From NCBI RefSeq assembly GCF_013297935.1, contig NZ_JAAFIX010000001.1, positions 388,324 to 452,323 of the forward strand: a DNA stretch of 64,000 nt. Reading direction: 5' to 3'. Source of the stretch: Rhodoferax sp. (GTDB taxonomy: Bacteria > Pseudomonadota > Gammaproteobacteria > Burkholderiales > Burkholderiaceae_C). Positions 34,505 through 43,353 of this stretch are shown piece by piece. The position numbers and the translations under genes are program-made. Position 1 is the stretch's first letter, and each line of letters begins with the position of its first letter. The notes below the pieces were generated by a model that saw only the letters and a program-made list of their open reading frames with translations, ran no database searches and had not been told where the DNA came from.

Positions 34505-35472
34505 GCCTCTCCAGCAACGCCGTCCCCAGCACCCTACCCCAAGGCGCGCCGCCAGTGCGGCACTACCTGCAGTTTGAGGACTTCAGCGCCGACGAATACG
34601 CCTACCTGCTGGAGCGCGCGGCCTTCATCAAGCGCAAGTTCAAAACCTTTGAGCGCCACCACACCCTGGCGGACCGCACGCTGGCAATGATTTTCGAGAA
34701 AGCCTCCACCCGCACCCGTGTGAGTTTTGAGGCCGGCATGTACCAACTGGGCGGCAGCGTGGTGCACCTCACCACCGGCGACAGCCAATTGGGCCGCTCC
34801 GAACCGATTGAGGACAGCGCCAAGGTCATCAGCCGCATGACCGACATCGTGATGATCCGCACCTACGAGCAAACCAAGCTGCAAGCCTTTGCCGCCAACT
34901 CGCGCGTGCCCGTCATCAACGGTCTGACCAACGAATTCCACCCCTGCCAGATCCTGGCGGACATCTTCACCTACATAGAGCACCGCGGCCCTATCCAGGG
35001 CAAGACCGTGACCTGGGTGGGCGACGGCAACAACATGGCAAACACCTGGTTGCAGGCTGCCGCCAAGCTGGGCTTTCACCTTCGCGTGTCCACCCCCAGC
35101 GGCTATGAAGTCAATGAGAAATTGGCCGCTAGCGCTGGTGGAATGGGCGCAGGCAGCTATAAAACTTATAGCGACCCGATGGAAGCCTGCCAAGGCGCCG
35201 ACCTGATCACCACCGACGTGTGGACCAGCATGGGCTATGAGGCCGAGAACGAGGTGCGCCGCAAGGCCTTTGCCGCCTGGTGCGTGGACCGCAAGATGAT
35301 GGCCGTGGCAGCACCCAACGCCCTCTTCATGCACTGCCTGCCCGCCCACCGCGGCGAAGAGGTGGAAGCCGAAGTCATCGACGGCCCGCAAAGCGTGGTC
35401 TGGGACGAGGCCGAAAACCGCATGCACGTGCAGAAGGCGCTCATGGAGTACCTGCTGCTAGGCAAGCTCTGA
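34501..35472 (+). CDS. argF: Ornithine carbamoyltransferase
   Basis: A 323-residue enzyme making citrulline from ornithine and carbamoyl phosphate. The carbamoyl-phosphate site FEKASTRTRVSFEAGM, the loop NEFHPCQILADIFTYIEH and the ornithine-binding HCLPAHRGEEV are intact. Residues ~207-224 (EKLAASAGGMGAGSYKTYS) are encoded by a copy of the interspersed repeat, in frame, in a region that is shorter in typical family members. The start overlaps the argD stop by four bases (ATGA), so the two are coupled. Confidence 0.95.
   Translation: MSLSSNAVPSTLPQGAPPVRHYLQFEDFSADEYAYLLERAAFIKRKFKTFERHHTLADRTLAMIFEKASTRTRVSFEAGMYQLGGSVVHLTTGDSQLGRSEPIEDSAKVISRMTDIVMIRTYEQTKLQAFAANSRVPVINGLTNEFHPCQILADIFTYIEHRGPIQGKTVTWVGDGNNMANTWLQAAAKLGFHLRVSTPSGYEVNEKLAASAGGMGAGSYKTYSDPMEACQGADLITTDVWTSMGYEAENEVRRKAFAAWCVDRKMMAVAAPNALFMHCLPAHRGEEVEAEVIDGPQSVVWDEAENRMHVQKALMEYLLLGKL
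35119..35172 (-). repeat. Interspersed repeat, copy h, inside argF
   Basis: Antisense to argF: GCTATAAGTTTTATAGCTGC, then CTGCGCCCATTCCACC, then GCGCTAGCGGCC. It aligns almost base for base with copy a. It is read through in the argF frame. Confidence 0.7.
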
Positions 35473-35485
35473 GCGGCTGCCCCGC

Positions 35486-35962
35486 TTAGTCCAAGGGCAC
35501 GGGCAGATCGGCCATCTGCCCTTTGAACTCCTGCAGCGAAAAATGCGACTGCACCTGCCGCACGCCCGGCAGGCGGTGCAGCTTGCGTTGCAGTAACTCG
35601 GAGTAGTGGTCCAGGTCACGCGCCACCAGACCCACCAAAAAGTCGGCCTGCCCTGAGATGGCGTGGAACTGCACGACCTCCGGAATTTCGGACACCGCCT
35701 GCACAAAGGCCTGGGACGAGGCCTCGTTCTGGTGGTCAATGCCAATCAGCACAAAGGCCAGCACGCTGTAGCCCAGCGCCCGCCGGTCCAGTGCGGCGTG
35801 GTAGCCCTTGATAGTGCCCGCGTCCTCCAACTGCTTGACCCGCCGCCACGTGGGGGACTGCGACAAATTGGCTACCTGCGCCAACTCGCCGGAGGTCAGG
35901 CGGGCGTTGTCCTGCAAGGCCCGCAGCAGCAGGCGGTCGGCTTTGTCACTGACTTGTTGCAT
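35486..35962 (-). CDS. Lrp/AsnC family regulator, probably of the kynurenine genes
   Basis: A 158-residue protein. The ATG at 35962 gives MQQVSDKADRLLLRALQDNARLT and has TTTGGAAAA ahead of it; an upstream TTG was rejected. Residues ~5-60 are the helix-turn-helix (LTSGELAQVANLSQSPTWRRVKQLEDAGTIKGY), and residues ~65-145 are the RAM effector-binding domain (SVLAFVLIGIDHQ, VVQFHAISGQADFLVGLVARDLDHY). It is divergent from kynU across 124 bases that carry a clear palindrome. KynR of other proteobacteria has this same family and arrangement and responds to kynurenine, so the same role is inferred here. Confidence 0.87.
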   Translation of the reverse strand: MQQVSDKADRLLLRALQDNARLTSGELAQVANLSQSPTWRRVKQLEDAGTIKGYHAALDRRALGYSVLAFVLIGIDHQNEASSQAFVQAVSEIPEVVQFHAISGQADFLVGLVARDLDHYSELLQRKLHRLPGVRQVQSHFSLQEFKGQMADLPVPLD

Positions 35963-35987
35963 TAATTTTCCAAAAAATGAATTCAAA

Positions 35988-36002
35988 AGAATAACTTATT
36001 CT
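35988..36002. promoter_or_regulatory. Palindromic operator between the Lrp-type gene and kynU
   Basis: AGAATAA-C-TTATTCT is a perfect 7-bp inverted repeat around one base. It lies within a wider, looser symmetry (TTGAATTCAAAA on one side, TTTTTTTGAATC on the other). The A/T-rich, dyad-symmetric layout suits an Lrp/AsnC octamer or dimer site controlling both divergent genes. Confidence 0.65.
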
Positions 36003-36086
36003 AATTTTTTTGAATCAAAGATTAACCAGCAGCAAAAGGCAGCCAACCACACATAATTTGCGCAATCTCACCCTCCAGAGCACTCC

Positions 36087-37394
36087 ATGACCACTCCCCT
36101 CACCCTGAATGATTGCCGTGCCCGCGATGCGGCCGACACCCTGCGCCCGCTGTGCGACCTGTTCGACATCCCCGAAGGCGTGATCTACCTCGACGGCAAT
36201 TCCTTGGGTGTGATGCCCAAAACCGCCGCAGCCCGTGCGGCCGAAGTCGTCACTCAGGAGTGGGGCCAAGGCCTGATCCGCTCCTGGAACACTGCGGGCT
36301 GGTTCAGCCTGCCGCAACGCCTGGGTAACCGCATTGCCCCGCTCATTGGTGCCGATGCTGATGAAGTGGTCGCTACCGACAGCACCTCCATCAACCTGTT
36401 CAAGGTGCTGTCTGCTGCCTTGTCGATCGCCGCGCAGGACGCGCCTGAGCGCAAGCTGATCGTGAGCGAGCGCAGCAACTTCCCCACCGACCTCTACATC
36501 GCCGAAGGCCTGTGCAAAGAGCGCGGCTACACCCTGAAGCTGGTGGAGCCTGAAGAGATTGCTGCCGCACTCACTGCCGACGTGGCAGTGCTGATGCTCA
36601 CCCACGTGAACTACCGCACCGGCGCCATGCACGACATGCCCGCCGTGACCGCTGCCGCCCACGCCGCTGGCGCCTTGATGATTTGGGACCTGGCGCACAG
36701 CGCAGGCGCCGTACCGGTCACGCTCAAGGCCTCAGGCGCCGACTTCTCGGTAGGCTGCGGCTACAAGTACCTGAACGGCGGCCCTGGCGCGCCGGCCTTT
36801 GTGTGGGTGCACCCTAAGCACGCCGACCGCTTCTGGCAGCCCCTGGCCGGTTGGTGGGGCCACGCCGCACCCTTTGCCTTTACCCCCGATTACCAACCTG
36901 CCCCCGGCATCACCCGCTATCTGTGCGGCACCCAGCCCATCGTCAGCATGTCGCTCTTGGGCTGCGGCCTGGAAGGCTTTGAAGCAGCCGAGAAGCTGGG
37001 CGGCATGGCAGCCCTGCGTGCCAAATCACTGGCATTGACCGACCTGTTTATCCAGCTGGTGGAAGAGCGCTGCCAAGGCTATAGCCTCGGTTTGGCGACC
37101 CCGCGCGACCATGCCCAACGCGGCTCACAGGTCTGCCTGACGCGTGAGCACACCGCCGGCGGCGACTTGGGCTCTGGCGCCTTTGCCATCGTGCAGGCGC
37201 TGATCGCGCGTGGCGTGATTGGCGACTACCGGGCGGGGGATGGTGGCATCCATAAAGACATCTTGCGCTTTGGATTTACGCCGCTGTACATCGGGTTTGA
37301 AGATGTGTGGAATGCGGTGGAACACTTGCGCCAAGTGCTGGAGAGTGGCGAGTGGAAGAAGCCTGAGTTCAACCGCAAGCATGCGGTGACCTGA
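36087..37394 (+). CDS. kynU: Kynureninase
   Basis: A 435-residue pyridoxal-phosphate enzyme that cleaves kynurenine to anthranilate and alanine. Landmarks are [63 protein letters not shown] and the cofactor lysine in [19 protein letters not shown]. The C-terminus [24 protein letters not shown] is also typical. First gene of a kynU-kynA pair, divergent from the Lrp-type regulator. Confidence 0.96.
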   Translation: MTTPLTLNDCRARDAADTLRPLCDLFDIPEGVIYLDGNSLGVMPKTAAARAAEVVTQEWGQGLIRSWNTAGWFSLPQRLGNRIAPLIGADADEVVATDSTSINLFKVLSAALSIAAQDAPERKLIVSERSNFPTDLYIAEGLCKERGYTLKLVEPEEIAAALTADVAVLMLTHVNYRTGAMHDMPAVTAAAHAAGALMIWDLAHSAGAVPVTLKASGADFSVGCGYKYLNGGPGAPAFVWVHPKHADRFWQPLAGWWGHAAPFAFTPDYQPAPGITRYLCGTQPIVSMSLLGCGLEGFEAAEKLGGMAALRAKSLALTDLFIQLVEERCQGYSLGLATPRDHAQRGSQVCLTREHTAGGDLGSGAFAIVQALIARGVIGDYRAGDGGIHKDILRFGFTPLYIGFEDVWNAVEHLRQVLESGEWKKPEFNRKHAVT

Positions 37395-37509
37395 CATTGG
37401 TTTGCGCTTGCACGAGGCGGCCGGGCGGCACAGGCCGGGGCCTCATCAGACCCTTTGGGTCAGCAAATCGGCCCCAACCTGCGCCACCCGTCCACCTCTT
37501 GAGTTGCTT

Positions 37510-38349
37510 ATGAACCCTACCGAAAAAATCGTCGCCGAAGAAAAGGCCCAGCTCGACTTCAGCAAGACCATGAGCTATGGCGACTACCTGCAGATCGACA
37601 CCATCTTGTCGGCGCAGCACCCGCTCTCGCCCACGCACGACGAGCTGCTCTTCATCATTCAGCACCAGACCAGCGAGCTGTGGATGAAGCTCATGTTGCA
37701 CGAGCTCACCGCCGCTATTGCGCACATCGCGCAGGGCGACCTGCCCCCCGCTTTCAAGATGCTGGCGCGGGTAAGCAAAATCATGGAGCAGCTGGTACAC
37801 GCCTGGGACGTGCTGGCCACCATGACACCGCCCGATTACACCGCCATGCGCCCCTACCTGGGCCAGAGCAGCGGGTTCCAGAGTTTTCAGTACCGCTGTA
37901 TTGAGTTCTCATTGGGCAACAAAAACGCCGCCATGCTCAAGCCCCACACCCACGCGCCCGAGCGGCTGGCGCTGGTGCAAGCGGCGTATGAGGCGCCATC
38001 GCTCTACGACATTGCGCTGCAACTCATGGCCCGCCGTGGCATCGCCGTGCCCGCCAGCCACTTGGAGCGCGACTGGACCCAGCCCTACGCCGCCAGCCCC
38101 GAGGTAGAAGCCGCCTGGCTGCAGGTCTACCGCGACCCCAAGGCGCACTGGGACCTGTACCAACTGGCCGAGGAGCTCACCGACCTGGAAGACGCATTCC
38201 GCCTCTGGCGCTTCCGCCACGTGACCACCGTGGAGCGCGTCATCGGCTTCAAGCGCGGCACCGGTGGCACCGGCGGCGTGAGCTACTTGCGCAAGATGCT
38301 GGACGTAGTGCTGTTCCCGGAAATCTGGACGCTGCGTACGGCGCTGTAA
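37510..38349 (+). CDS. kynA: Tryptophan 2,3-dioxygenase
   Basis: A 279-residue haem enzyme opening the indole ring of tryptophan to give N-formylkynurenine. The ATG at 37510 starts [17 protein letters not shown]. Landmarks are [39 protein letters not shown] with the active-site histidine, [15 protein letters not shown], and [32 protein letters not shown] with the haem-ligating histidine. It follows kynU by 115 bases. The formamidase gene kynB that often joins this pair is not in the window. Confidence 0.96.
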   Translation: MNPTEKIVAEEKAQLDFSKTMSYGDYLQIDTILSAQHPLSPTHDELLFIIQHQTSELWMKLMLHELTAAIAHIAQGDLPPAFKMLARVSKIMEQLVHAWDVLATMTPPDYTAMRPYLGQSSGFQSFQYRCIEFSLGNKNAAMLKPHTHAPERLALVQAAYEAPSLYDIALQLMARRGIAVPASHLERDWTQPYAASPEVEAAWLQVYRDPKAHWDLYQLAEELTDLEDAFRLWRFRHVTTVERVIGFKRGTGGTGGVSYLRKMLDVVLFPEIWTLRTAL

Positions 38350-38356
38350 TTCAAGC

Positions 38357-38413
38357 CATTTAGGCCCCTAGCCCTCGTAGAATATGCGCAATACGCTATA
38401 TATTTCATAGCAA
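38357..38413 (-). repeat. Interspersed repeat, copy i
   Basis: On the minus strand TTGCTATGAAATATATAGCG, ATTGCGCATATTCTACGAGG and GCTAGGGGCC. Just after the kynA stop codon. Confidence 0.8.
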
Positions 38414-38479
38414 ATAAATAGGCACGCCGCCTATCAACATCACGCCACGTGGGCAGCGTGGGTCTTAGTCAGCGGGGCC

Positions 38480-39775
38480 TTACAGAATCTTGAGTTGCTT
38501 GGCCTGCGCGGTGAGCTCGTCGCGAAACTTGGGGTGTGCAATGGCGATGAGCGCTTGCGTGCGCTGCTTCATGGACTTGCCGCGCAGCTGGGCCACGCCG
38601 TATTCGGTGACCACGTAGTTGATGTCGTTCTTGCTGGTGGTGACATGGGTGCACGGCGACAGCGAGGGCACGATGCGAGAGATGGTGTCCCCCTTGGCGG
38701 TGGACGGCAGCACGATGAAGGCCTTACCGCCCTTGGAGCGGTTGGCTGCGCGCACAAAGTCTGATTGACCGCCGGTGCCGGAATACGGCGCGTGGCCCAG
38801 GCTCTCGGAACCGCACTGGCCCAAAAAGTCGATCTGCAAGGTGGCGTTGATGGCCACCAGGTTGTCGTTCAGGCCGGCAACTTCCGGCGCGTTGGTGAAC
38901 TCCACCGGGTGCATCTCCAGCCCCGGGTTGCGGTGCATAAAGCGGTAGAGCTTGGCCGAACCCAGCCCGAAAGTGGCCACCATTTTTCCGGGCATGAAGT
39001 TCTTGCGCCGGTTGGTCACGGCGCCCGCCTCCACCAGCGTCAAGATGCCATCGCCGATCATCTCGGTGTGGATGCCCAGGTCCTTTTTGCCGGTGAGCTG
39101 CATGACCACCGCATCGGGAATGCCGCCGTAGCCGATCTGCAGCGTGGAGCCATCGTCAATCAAGTCCGCCACATATTTGCCGATGGCCTGCTGCACCGGC
39201 CCGATGGTGGGCAGGCCCACTTCGAGTACCGGCGCATCGCTCTCCACCAGCGCCGCCACTTGCGAGATGTGCACATGGCAATTACCAAAGGCAAAGGGCA
39301 CGTTGGGGTTGACCTCCAGCACCACGGCGCGTGCTTTTTTGACGGCCGCCATGGTGTAGTCCGCACCCAGGCTCAGGGCAAAGTAGCCGTGCTCGTCCAT
39401 GGGGGACGCCATGGCAAACACCACGTCGGCGGCCATTTGCCCGCGCTCGATTTGCGCCGGAATTTCCGAGAAGTAGTTGGGGATGAAATCAATCCACCCC
39501 TCCTGCCCGCCGGCCCGTGTGGCGCCGCCAAAAAAGAAGGCGACGTGGCGCACATGCTCGGTGGTGGCGGGGTCGATGTAGCCGTACTTGCGCATGGCCA
39601 GAATCTGGCAGACCTTCACATCGCGAAAACTGCGCCGCTGCTCGGAGAGCGCGGTCAGCAAACTGGGCGGCTCACCCACGCCCGTGGGCACGATGATGGT
39701 GTCGCCATCGCGGACCTGCCGGATGGCCTCGGCGGCGGACATGCGTTTGTGTTGGTAAGACTGTGGGTGCGTCAT
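38480..39775 (-). CDS. Acetyl-CoA hydrolase/transferase family protein
   Basis: A 431-residue CoA-transferase of the type that includes 4-hydroxybutyrate CoA-transferase. The ATG at 39775 gives MTHPQSYQHKRMSAAEAIRQVRDGDTIIVPTGVGEPPSLL. Landmarks are DLGIHTEMIGDGILTLVEAGAV, which holds the likely catalytic glutamate, and the C-terminal YSGTGGQSDFVRAANRSKGGKAFIVLPST and INYVVTEYGVAQLRGKS. It moves CoA between acyl-CoA and a carboxylate; the substrate cannot be read from sequence. A longer frame to 40015 was rejected as it runs into the next gene's end. Confidence 0.9.
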   Translation of the reverse strand: MTHPQSYQHKRMSAAEAIRQVRDGDTIIVPTGVGEPPSLLTALSEQRRSFRDVKVCQILAMRKYGYIDPATTEHVRHVAFFFGGATRAGGQEGWIDFIPNYFSEIPAQIERGQMAADVVFAMASPMDEHGYFALSLGADYTMAAVKKARAVVLEVNPNVPFAFGNCHVHISQVAALVESDAPVLEVGLPTIGPVQQAIGKYVADLIDDGSTLQIGYGGIPDAVVMQLTGKKDLGIHTEMIGDGILTLVEAGAVTNRRKNFMPGKMVATFGLGSAKLYRFMHRNPGLEMHPVEFTNAPEVAGLNDNLVAINATLQIDFLGQCGSESLGHAPYSGTGGQSDFVRAANRSKGGKAFIVLPSTAKGDTISRIVPSLSPCTHVTTSKNDINYVVTEYGVAQLRGKSMKQRTQALIAIAHPKFRDELTAQAKQLKIL

Positions 39776-39874
39776 GAGGGGCCTGCGAATGAGATGAGTT
39801 TTCCGAATGAACCCATTCTTAGCCCTCTTACTGACACGGTGCTTGCCCATGTCGCCACGCAAGCCATTGGGAAG

Positions 39875-39932
39875 CCAAACAGGCCAATAACGCTCGCAGA
39901 ATGTGCGCGAGCAGCTTCTTATTTGATAGCAA
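39875..39932 (-). repeat. Interspersed repeat, copy j
   Basis: On the minus strand TTGCTATCAAATAAGAAGCT, GCTCGCGCACATTCTGCGAG and GTTATTGGCC. It supplies the last few codons and the stop of the phytanoyl-CoA dioxygenase-like gene, so its insertion probably reset the end of that protein. Confidence 0.75.
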
Positions 39933-40728
39933 TCAAGGGGAATAGCGGGTCGTCCATCACCGCCCCATCGGGCAAGCGATCCGCCAGCCCCGCAAACGGG
40001 GGCGAGGTGCGCCAACTGCGCACCGCGTGGCGCGCGTCGTCGCCCAGGTAGCGGGCCGAAAACACGCGCCTCCGAGTGCCCGGCCCGACCCCGCTGCTGG
40101 CGTGCAAGGCCAGCATGTGAAAAGCCACCGCGTCGCCTGGCTGTAGGGCCCAGCCCAGTTGCTCAAACTGACCGGGGTTCGCGTCAATGGCGGGCAGCTC
40201 GGCCAATGTGCCCTCAGGGAACCATTTGGCCTGTTGGTCGCGGAAGGTGCGCGGCACGTACCAAGTTCCGGCGTGCGAGCCGGCCACAAAGCGCAGCGTG
40301 CTCTCCAGCGGCACCGGGTCCACCGGAATCCAGAAGCTCACGTTTTGCCGCCCGCTCACGTTGTAGTAGGGCTGGTCCTGGTGCCAGGGCGTGGGCTGGC
40401 GCGTGCCGGGTTCTTTGACCAGCAGGTGGTCGTGGTAGATGCGCACGCTGTCACTTTGCATGAGCTGCGCTGCCACCTGTGGCAAGGCGCTGTGCTGCAT
40501 GACTGCCGCGTAGTCGGGGTTGTGCAGCCAAGTGCAAAAGTCTTCTACAAATTTGCCGGGGTCGTCCGGCTGGCTGGCGACCAGCGCCAGCGGGCTCAGG
40601 TGGGCCAGGTTGTGCTCAATGCCGCGCTCCAACTGCGCCACCTCGGCGGGGGTGAGTACCCCGCGCAGCACAACAGCGCCATGCTGTGCGAAATGTTGAA
40701 CTGTGTCGGGTGGTAGGGTGTAAGGCAT
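39919..40728 (-). CDS. Phytanoyl-CoA dioxygenase family protein
   Basis: A 269-residue Fe(II)/2-oxoglutarate oxygenase. The ATG at 40728 gives MPYTLPPDTVQHFAQHGAVVLRGVLTPAEVAQLE; an upstream in-frame TTG was rejected. Metal ligands are visible in TPWHQDQPYYNV (His, Asp) and the distal HMLALHASSG (His), with a following arginine in RRRVFSARYLGDD for 2-oxoglutarate. Substrate unknown; relatives hydroxylate acyl chains or small molecules. The extreme C-terminus (LIAIK) is encoded by the interspersed repeat at 39875-39932. Confidence 0.88.
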   Translation of the reverse strand: MPYTLPPDTVQHFAQHGAVVLRGVLTPAEVAQLERGIEHNLAHLSPLALVASQPDDPGKFVEDFCTWLHNPDYAAVMQHSALPQVAAQLMQSDSVRIYHDHLLVKEPGTRQPTPWHQDQPYYNVSGRQNVSFWIPVDPVPLESTLRFVAGSHAGTWYVPRTFRDQQAKWFPEGTLAELPAIDANPGQFEQLGWALQPGDAVAFHMLALHASSGVGPGTRRRVFSARYLGDDARHAVRSWRTSPPFAGLADRLPDGAVMDDPLFPLIAIK

Positions 40729-40828
40729 GGCGTGCAGAGGCAAAAAGGAATGGAAAACAGTTTATCTGCCACCCGCCGTCGCCAGACCACCTTAACGGCA
40801 GTTAGACTGGAACAAAGGAAACACAACT

Positions 40829-40996
40829 ATGGCAGGCGTATTCGGTAAAGACCCCAACATGAAACGAAAAGGAAGCAAGGAGGAGCTCGACCGCATCATG
40901 GGCGAGCGAGCCCGCAACAAGGAGGCCGCAGCCGCTATCTTCAAGCGCAAAAAGCCCGCCGCGGCGCCACAGTCTAAGGAGCCAGCAAAACCCTAG
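40829..40996 (+). CDS. Small basic hypothetical protein (55 residues)
   Basis: ATG at 40829 with AAAGGAA ten bases before it, ending TAG at 40996. The peptide MAGVFGKDPNMKRKGSKEEL continues with DRIMGERARNKEAAAAIFKRKK and an Ala/Pro/Lys tail. Highly charged and helical in the middle. The clear ribosome binding site and sensible codon use support it as real. No family recognised. It lies just before another small gene at 41047. Confidence 0.6.
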   Translation: MAGVFGKDPNMKRKGSKEELDRIMGERARNKEAAAAIFKRKKPAAAPQSKEPAKP

Positions 40997-41046
40997 GCAT
41001 CCAGCGACCTGCTGCGCTACCCGCAACCAACAAAAGACTCTGAGGC

Positions 41047-41277
41047 ATGGACTTCGTACCTGTCGCATTCATCGTATTCAAGGTCTTGGTGTTCGGGGCC
41101 GCCATGTTCTTTGCCGTCAAGTGGCACTACGACCAAGGCAAGCACACAAAGGCGCCACGCGCGGTATTACGCACTGGTGTTGCTTTGGCAGCAGTGTTTA
41201 TAGCGGCTGCCGCAGGCCTGGTGTTTGCAACCTTTGCCTTTGCCCGATGGATGGGTTTGGACATGAACCTACCGTGA
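41047..41277 (+). CDS. Small membrane protein (76 residues)
   Basis: Two predicted membrane helices, VAFIVFKVLVFGAAMFFAVKW (residues ~6-26) and GVALAAVFIAAAAGLVFATFAFA (residues ~44-66), joined by a basic loop (YDQGKHTKAPRAVLR). CTCTGAGGC precedes the ATG. No family recognised. It may form a unit with the 55-residue gene 50 bases upstream. Confidence 0.6.
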   Translation: MDFVPVAFIVFKVLVFGAAMFFAVKWHYDQGKHTKAPRAVLRTGVALAAVFIAAAAGLVFATFAFARWMGLDMNLP

Positions 41278-41300
41278 TGGGCGTGCGCCGCAGTTTTTAA

Positions 41301-41358
41301 AAAAATACGCTTGTAGCCCACGAATTCATTGCGCAACTAGCTATATTTTTTATAGCAA
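41301..41358 (-). repeat. Interspersed repeat, copy k
   Basis: On the minus strand TTGCTATAAAAAATATAGCT, AGTTGCGCAATGAATTCG and TGGGCTACAAGC. It lies between convergent genes. Confidence 0.75.
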
Positions 41359-41384
41359 TTCGAGCTCCCCCCTGCAAACGATCT

Positions 41385-43043
41385 CTAGACCTCGTCGCGG
41401 TCCCGGCTCCAGATAGCGCCAAATGCCTTCAACTTATCCCACGGGCCCAGCCGCTCTTCAGACAGCACGTCGAGAAAATCCGACAAGCGTTTGGACTTGG
41501 CCATGGTGTAGACAGTAAGCGCGAGGGTCACTGCAAACACCACCACAAACACCAACACCTTGTGGGACAAAGGCGCGTCGGCCTCGGCCAGCAGGTTCAT
41601 GCCCAAAAAGCCGGTGGTGATGGTGCCTATCAGACCCAAGATGGTGACCACGGTCAGACGCACCACGGTGTTGGCCTGGCGGCGCAAGCTGTCTGTCTCC
41701 AGGTAGTTGTTCATGTCGGCAATGCGCTCTTTAACTTCGGCATAGAGCGGGTCCACGCCCAGGTGCTGGGCGCACTTGGCAAACAGTGCGCGGGTCTGCG
41801 CCTGCTCCGAAATTTCGTGAAACCAGTAGCGGTGGGTAAAGCGCAAAAAGCTGGCAAAGCTGCTGCGAATGCTGCGCTTGAACGCGCGCACGCTGGCCGG
41901 GTCGCTGATGTTGAGGTTGCGCAGTGTTTCGGCCAGCCGGTCCGAGAACATGAGCAGCGCCGCCTTTTGAAAGTGCGCAATCAAAAACAGCAAAAAGTGC
42001 TGGTGCCGGAACTGGGCCAACACACCCCGGTCGCGGCACGAAAAAAACTGGCTGCTGGCATCGCCCACCACCACCAGCGAGTGGCCGGTGCACAGGTAGC
42101 GGGTGTAGGGCGCGGCGCCGCCGGGCGTCCAAAACCGGTCGTAGCAATAGCGGACTTCGAAGTCGCTCAAGTGGTCGTCTGCAAACGGCAGCGCGGCTTC
42201 GCCATCAACACTGCCCGCGCCGGTCACCAAGCCGAGGCGCACAAAGTCGCTGCGACTCAGGGTTTGGGGCTCGTCGACTGCCAGGTAGGCCAGCAGGGGC
42301 ATGCGGTAGTACTCAATCTGCCGGTAGCGCAGCGGGCCCACTTGCTCAGAGTGGTCGCTCACCAGCGGCTGCAGCAGCCAATCCCAGTGGGCGGCAATGC
42401 GGGGCGCGCGGTGGCGGGCCACGTGCGACATAAACAGCTCGGGCTGCCCCGCGTCCGACTGGGCCAGCACCTGCCCTTGCGCGCCCAGCCACTCAGCCTG
42501 ATGCAAGCAGTGCTGGGCTTGCCCTTGTGCGTCCCAGCCCGAGGGGTAGCCACGGCCAAAGCGGTAGAGCAACTCTTGCGCATGGGTGAGCGGCAGGTGG
42601 TTGCCCGCCACCTCCAAATTGAGCAGCACCAGGTCCAGGTCTAAAAAGAAATACAGGTCCACATGCACCACGCTCAGGGTGATGGGCTCCATGCCCGGCC
42701 GCAACACCACGCGCACCGCGCTGACATCGTGCCGGCGAAACACCCGCATGGGCGAGCCGTGCACCTGCCCGCCACCGTTCACATGGCCCTCGCCATACAA
42801 AAAGCGCTGCACATAGGGCAGAAAGGTCACGAACTCGTTGTAGTGCCGCTCGTGAAAATTGCAGGCCTCACCAGTGTATTCATCCACCACCTCGCGCCAG
42901 GGCGTGGCATCGCCCATGGCGGACAGCACCTCCCAGGGCTTGGCGTGCCGGGCCTCTGCGCCGCGCACCGGCATGAGCCGCAAGGGCCACAACAAAATCT
43001 GGCCGAGGTGGCGTACGCAGTGGGGGGCTTCAGGCGTGTGCAT
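41385..43043 (-). CDS. CorA-like membrane protein, divergent
   Basis: A 552-residue protein from the ATG at 43043 (MHTPEAPHCVRHLGQIL). The last ~130 residues resemble CorA-type divalent cation channels: a long helix ending in MNNYLETDSLRRQANTVVRL, a first membrane helix with VVTILGLIGTITTGFLGMNLL containing the GMN signature, and a second helix (VLVFVVVFAVTLALTVYTMA). The cytoplasmic domain (~420 residues) is nearly twice the CorA length and not recognised in detail. Mg2+ transport is plausible but not certain; the length argues for a separate subfamily. Confidence 0.7.
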   Translation of the reverse strand: MHTPEAPHCVRHLGQILLWPLRLMPVRGAEARHAKPWEVLSAMGDATPWREVVDEYTGEACNFHERHYNEFVTFLPYVQRFLYGEGHVNGGGQVHGSPMRVFRRHDVSAVRVVLRPGMEPITLSVVHVDLYFFLDLDLVLLNLEVAGNHLPLTHAQELLYRFGRGYPSGWDAQGQAQHCLHQAEWLGAQGQVLAQSDAGQPELFMSHVARHRAPRIAAHWDWLLQPLVSDHSEQVGPLRYRQIEYYRMPLLAYLAVDEPQTLSRSDFVRLGLVTGAGSVDGEAALPFADDHLSDFEVRYCYDRFWTPGGAAPYTRYLCTGHSLVVVGDASSQFFSCRDRGVLAQFRHQHFLLFLIAHFQKAALLMFSDRLAETLRNLNISDPASVRAFKRSIRSSFASFLRFTHRYWFHEISEQAQTRALFAKCAQHLGVDPLYAEVKERIADMNNYLETDSLRRQANTVVRLTVVTILGLIGTITTGFLGMNLLAEADAPLSHKVLVFVVVFAVTLALTVYTMAKSKRLSDFLDVLSEERLGPWDKLKAFGAIWSRDRDEV

Positions 43044-43092
43044 GGCAGCCAGTATGGCACCGGCCTGCGGCACAGGACTAAGGGATTAACCG

Positions 43093-43341
43093 ATGGCCGT
43101 ACGGATCGATAGCACGGACCGCATCACCCTGGGCGATGTGTACCAGTCGCTGGGCGCGTCGCCTTTGGTGTCGCTGGGCTTTAGAGAAGACAACCCGAAC
43201 TGCCTGGTGGCCCAAGCGGTGAACGACGCACTGGCCGGCACCGCCCAAGAGGCCGGGGCCCTGCTGCTCACGCTCTTTGCGCCGTCACTCTTGCCGCGCT
43301 CTCTGCCGACTTTCACCGCCGCATGGCGCAACACCCTTTAG
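43093..43341 (+). pseudogene. C-terminal fragment of an Rrf2-family regulator
   Basis: The 82-residue frame reads RITLGDVYQSLGASPLVSLGFREDNPNCLVAQAVNDALAG. This matches the part of Rrf2-type regulators that follows the wing of the DNA-binding domain (compare the usual ITLxDVYRAV and NPxCPVGxxIxxxL). The N-terminal helix-turn-helix (~55 residues) is absent; that space is taken by the start of the CorA-like gene. Full-length relatives are 130-150 residues. It sits 12 bases before a thioredoxin-reductase-like gene, a common pairing for Rrf2 regulators. Probably a truncated remnant, although it could still be translated. Confidence 0.6.
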
Positions 43342-43353
43342 GAAACCACACCC

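Noticed and set aside
35119..35172. The argF insertion as a frameshift or pseudogene sign
   Set aside because: The frame is kept and all active-site motifs are intact on both sides.
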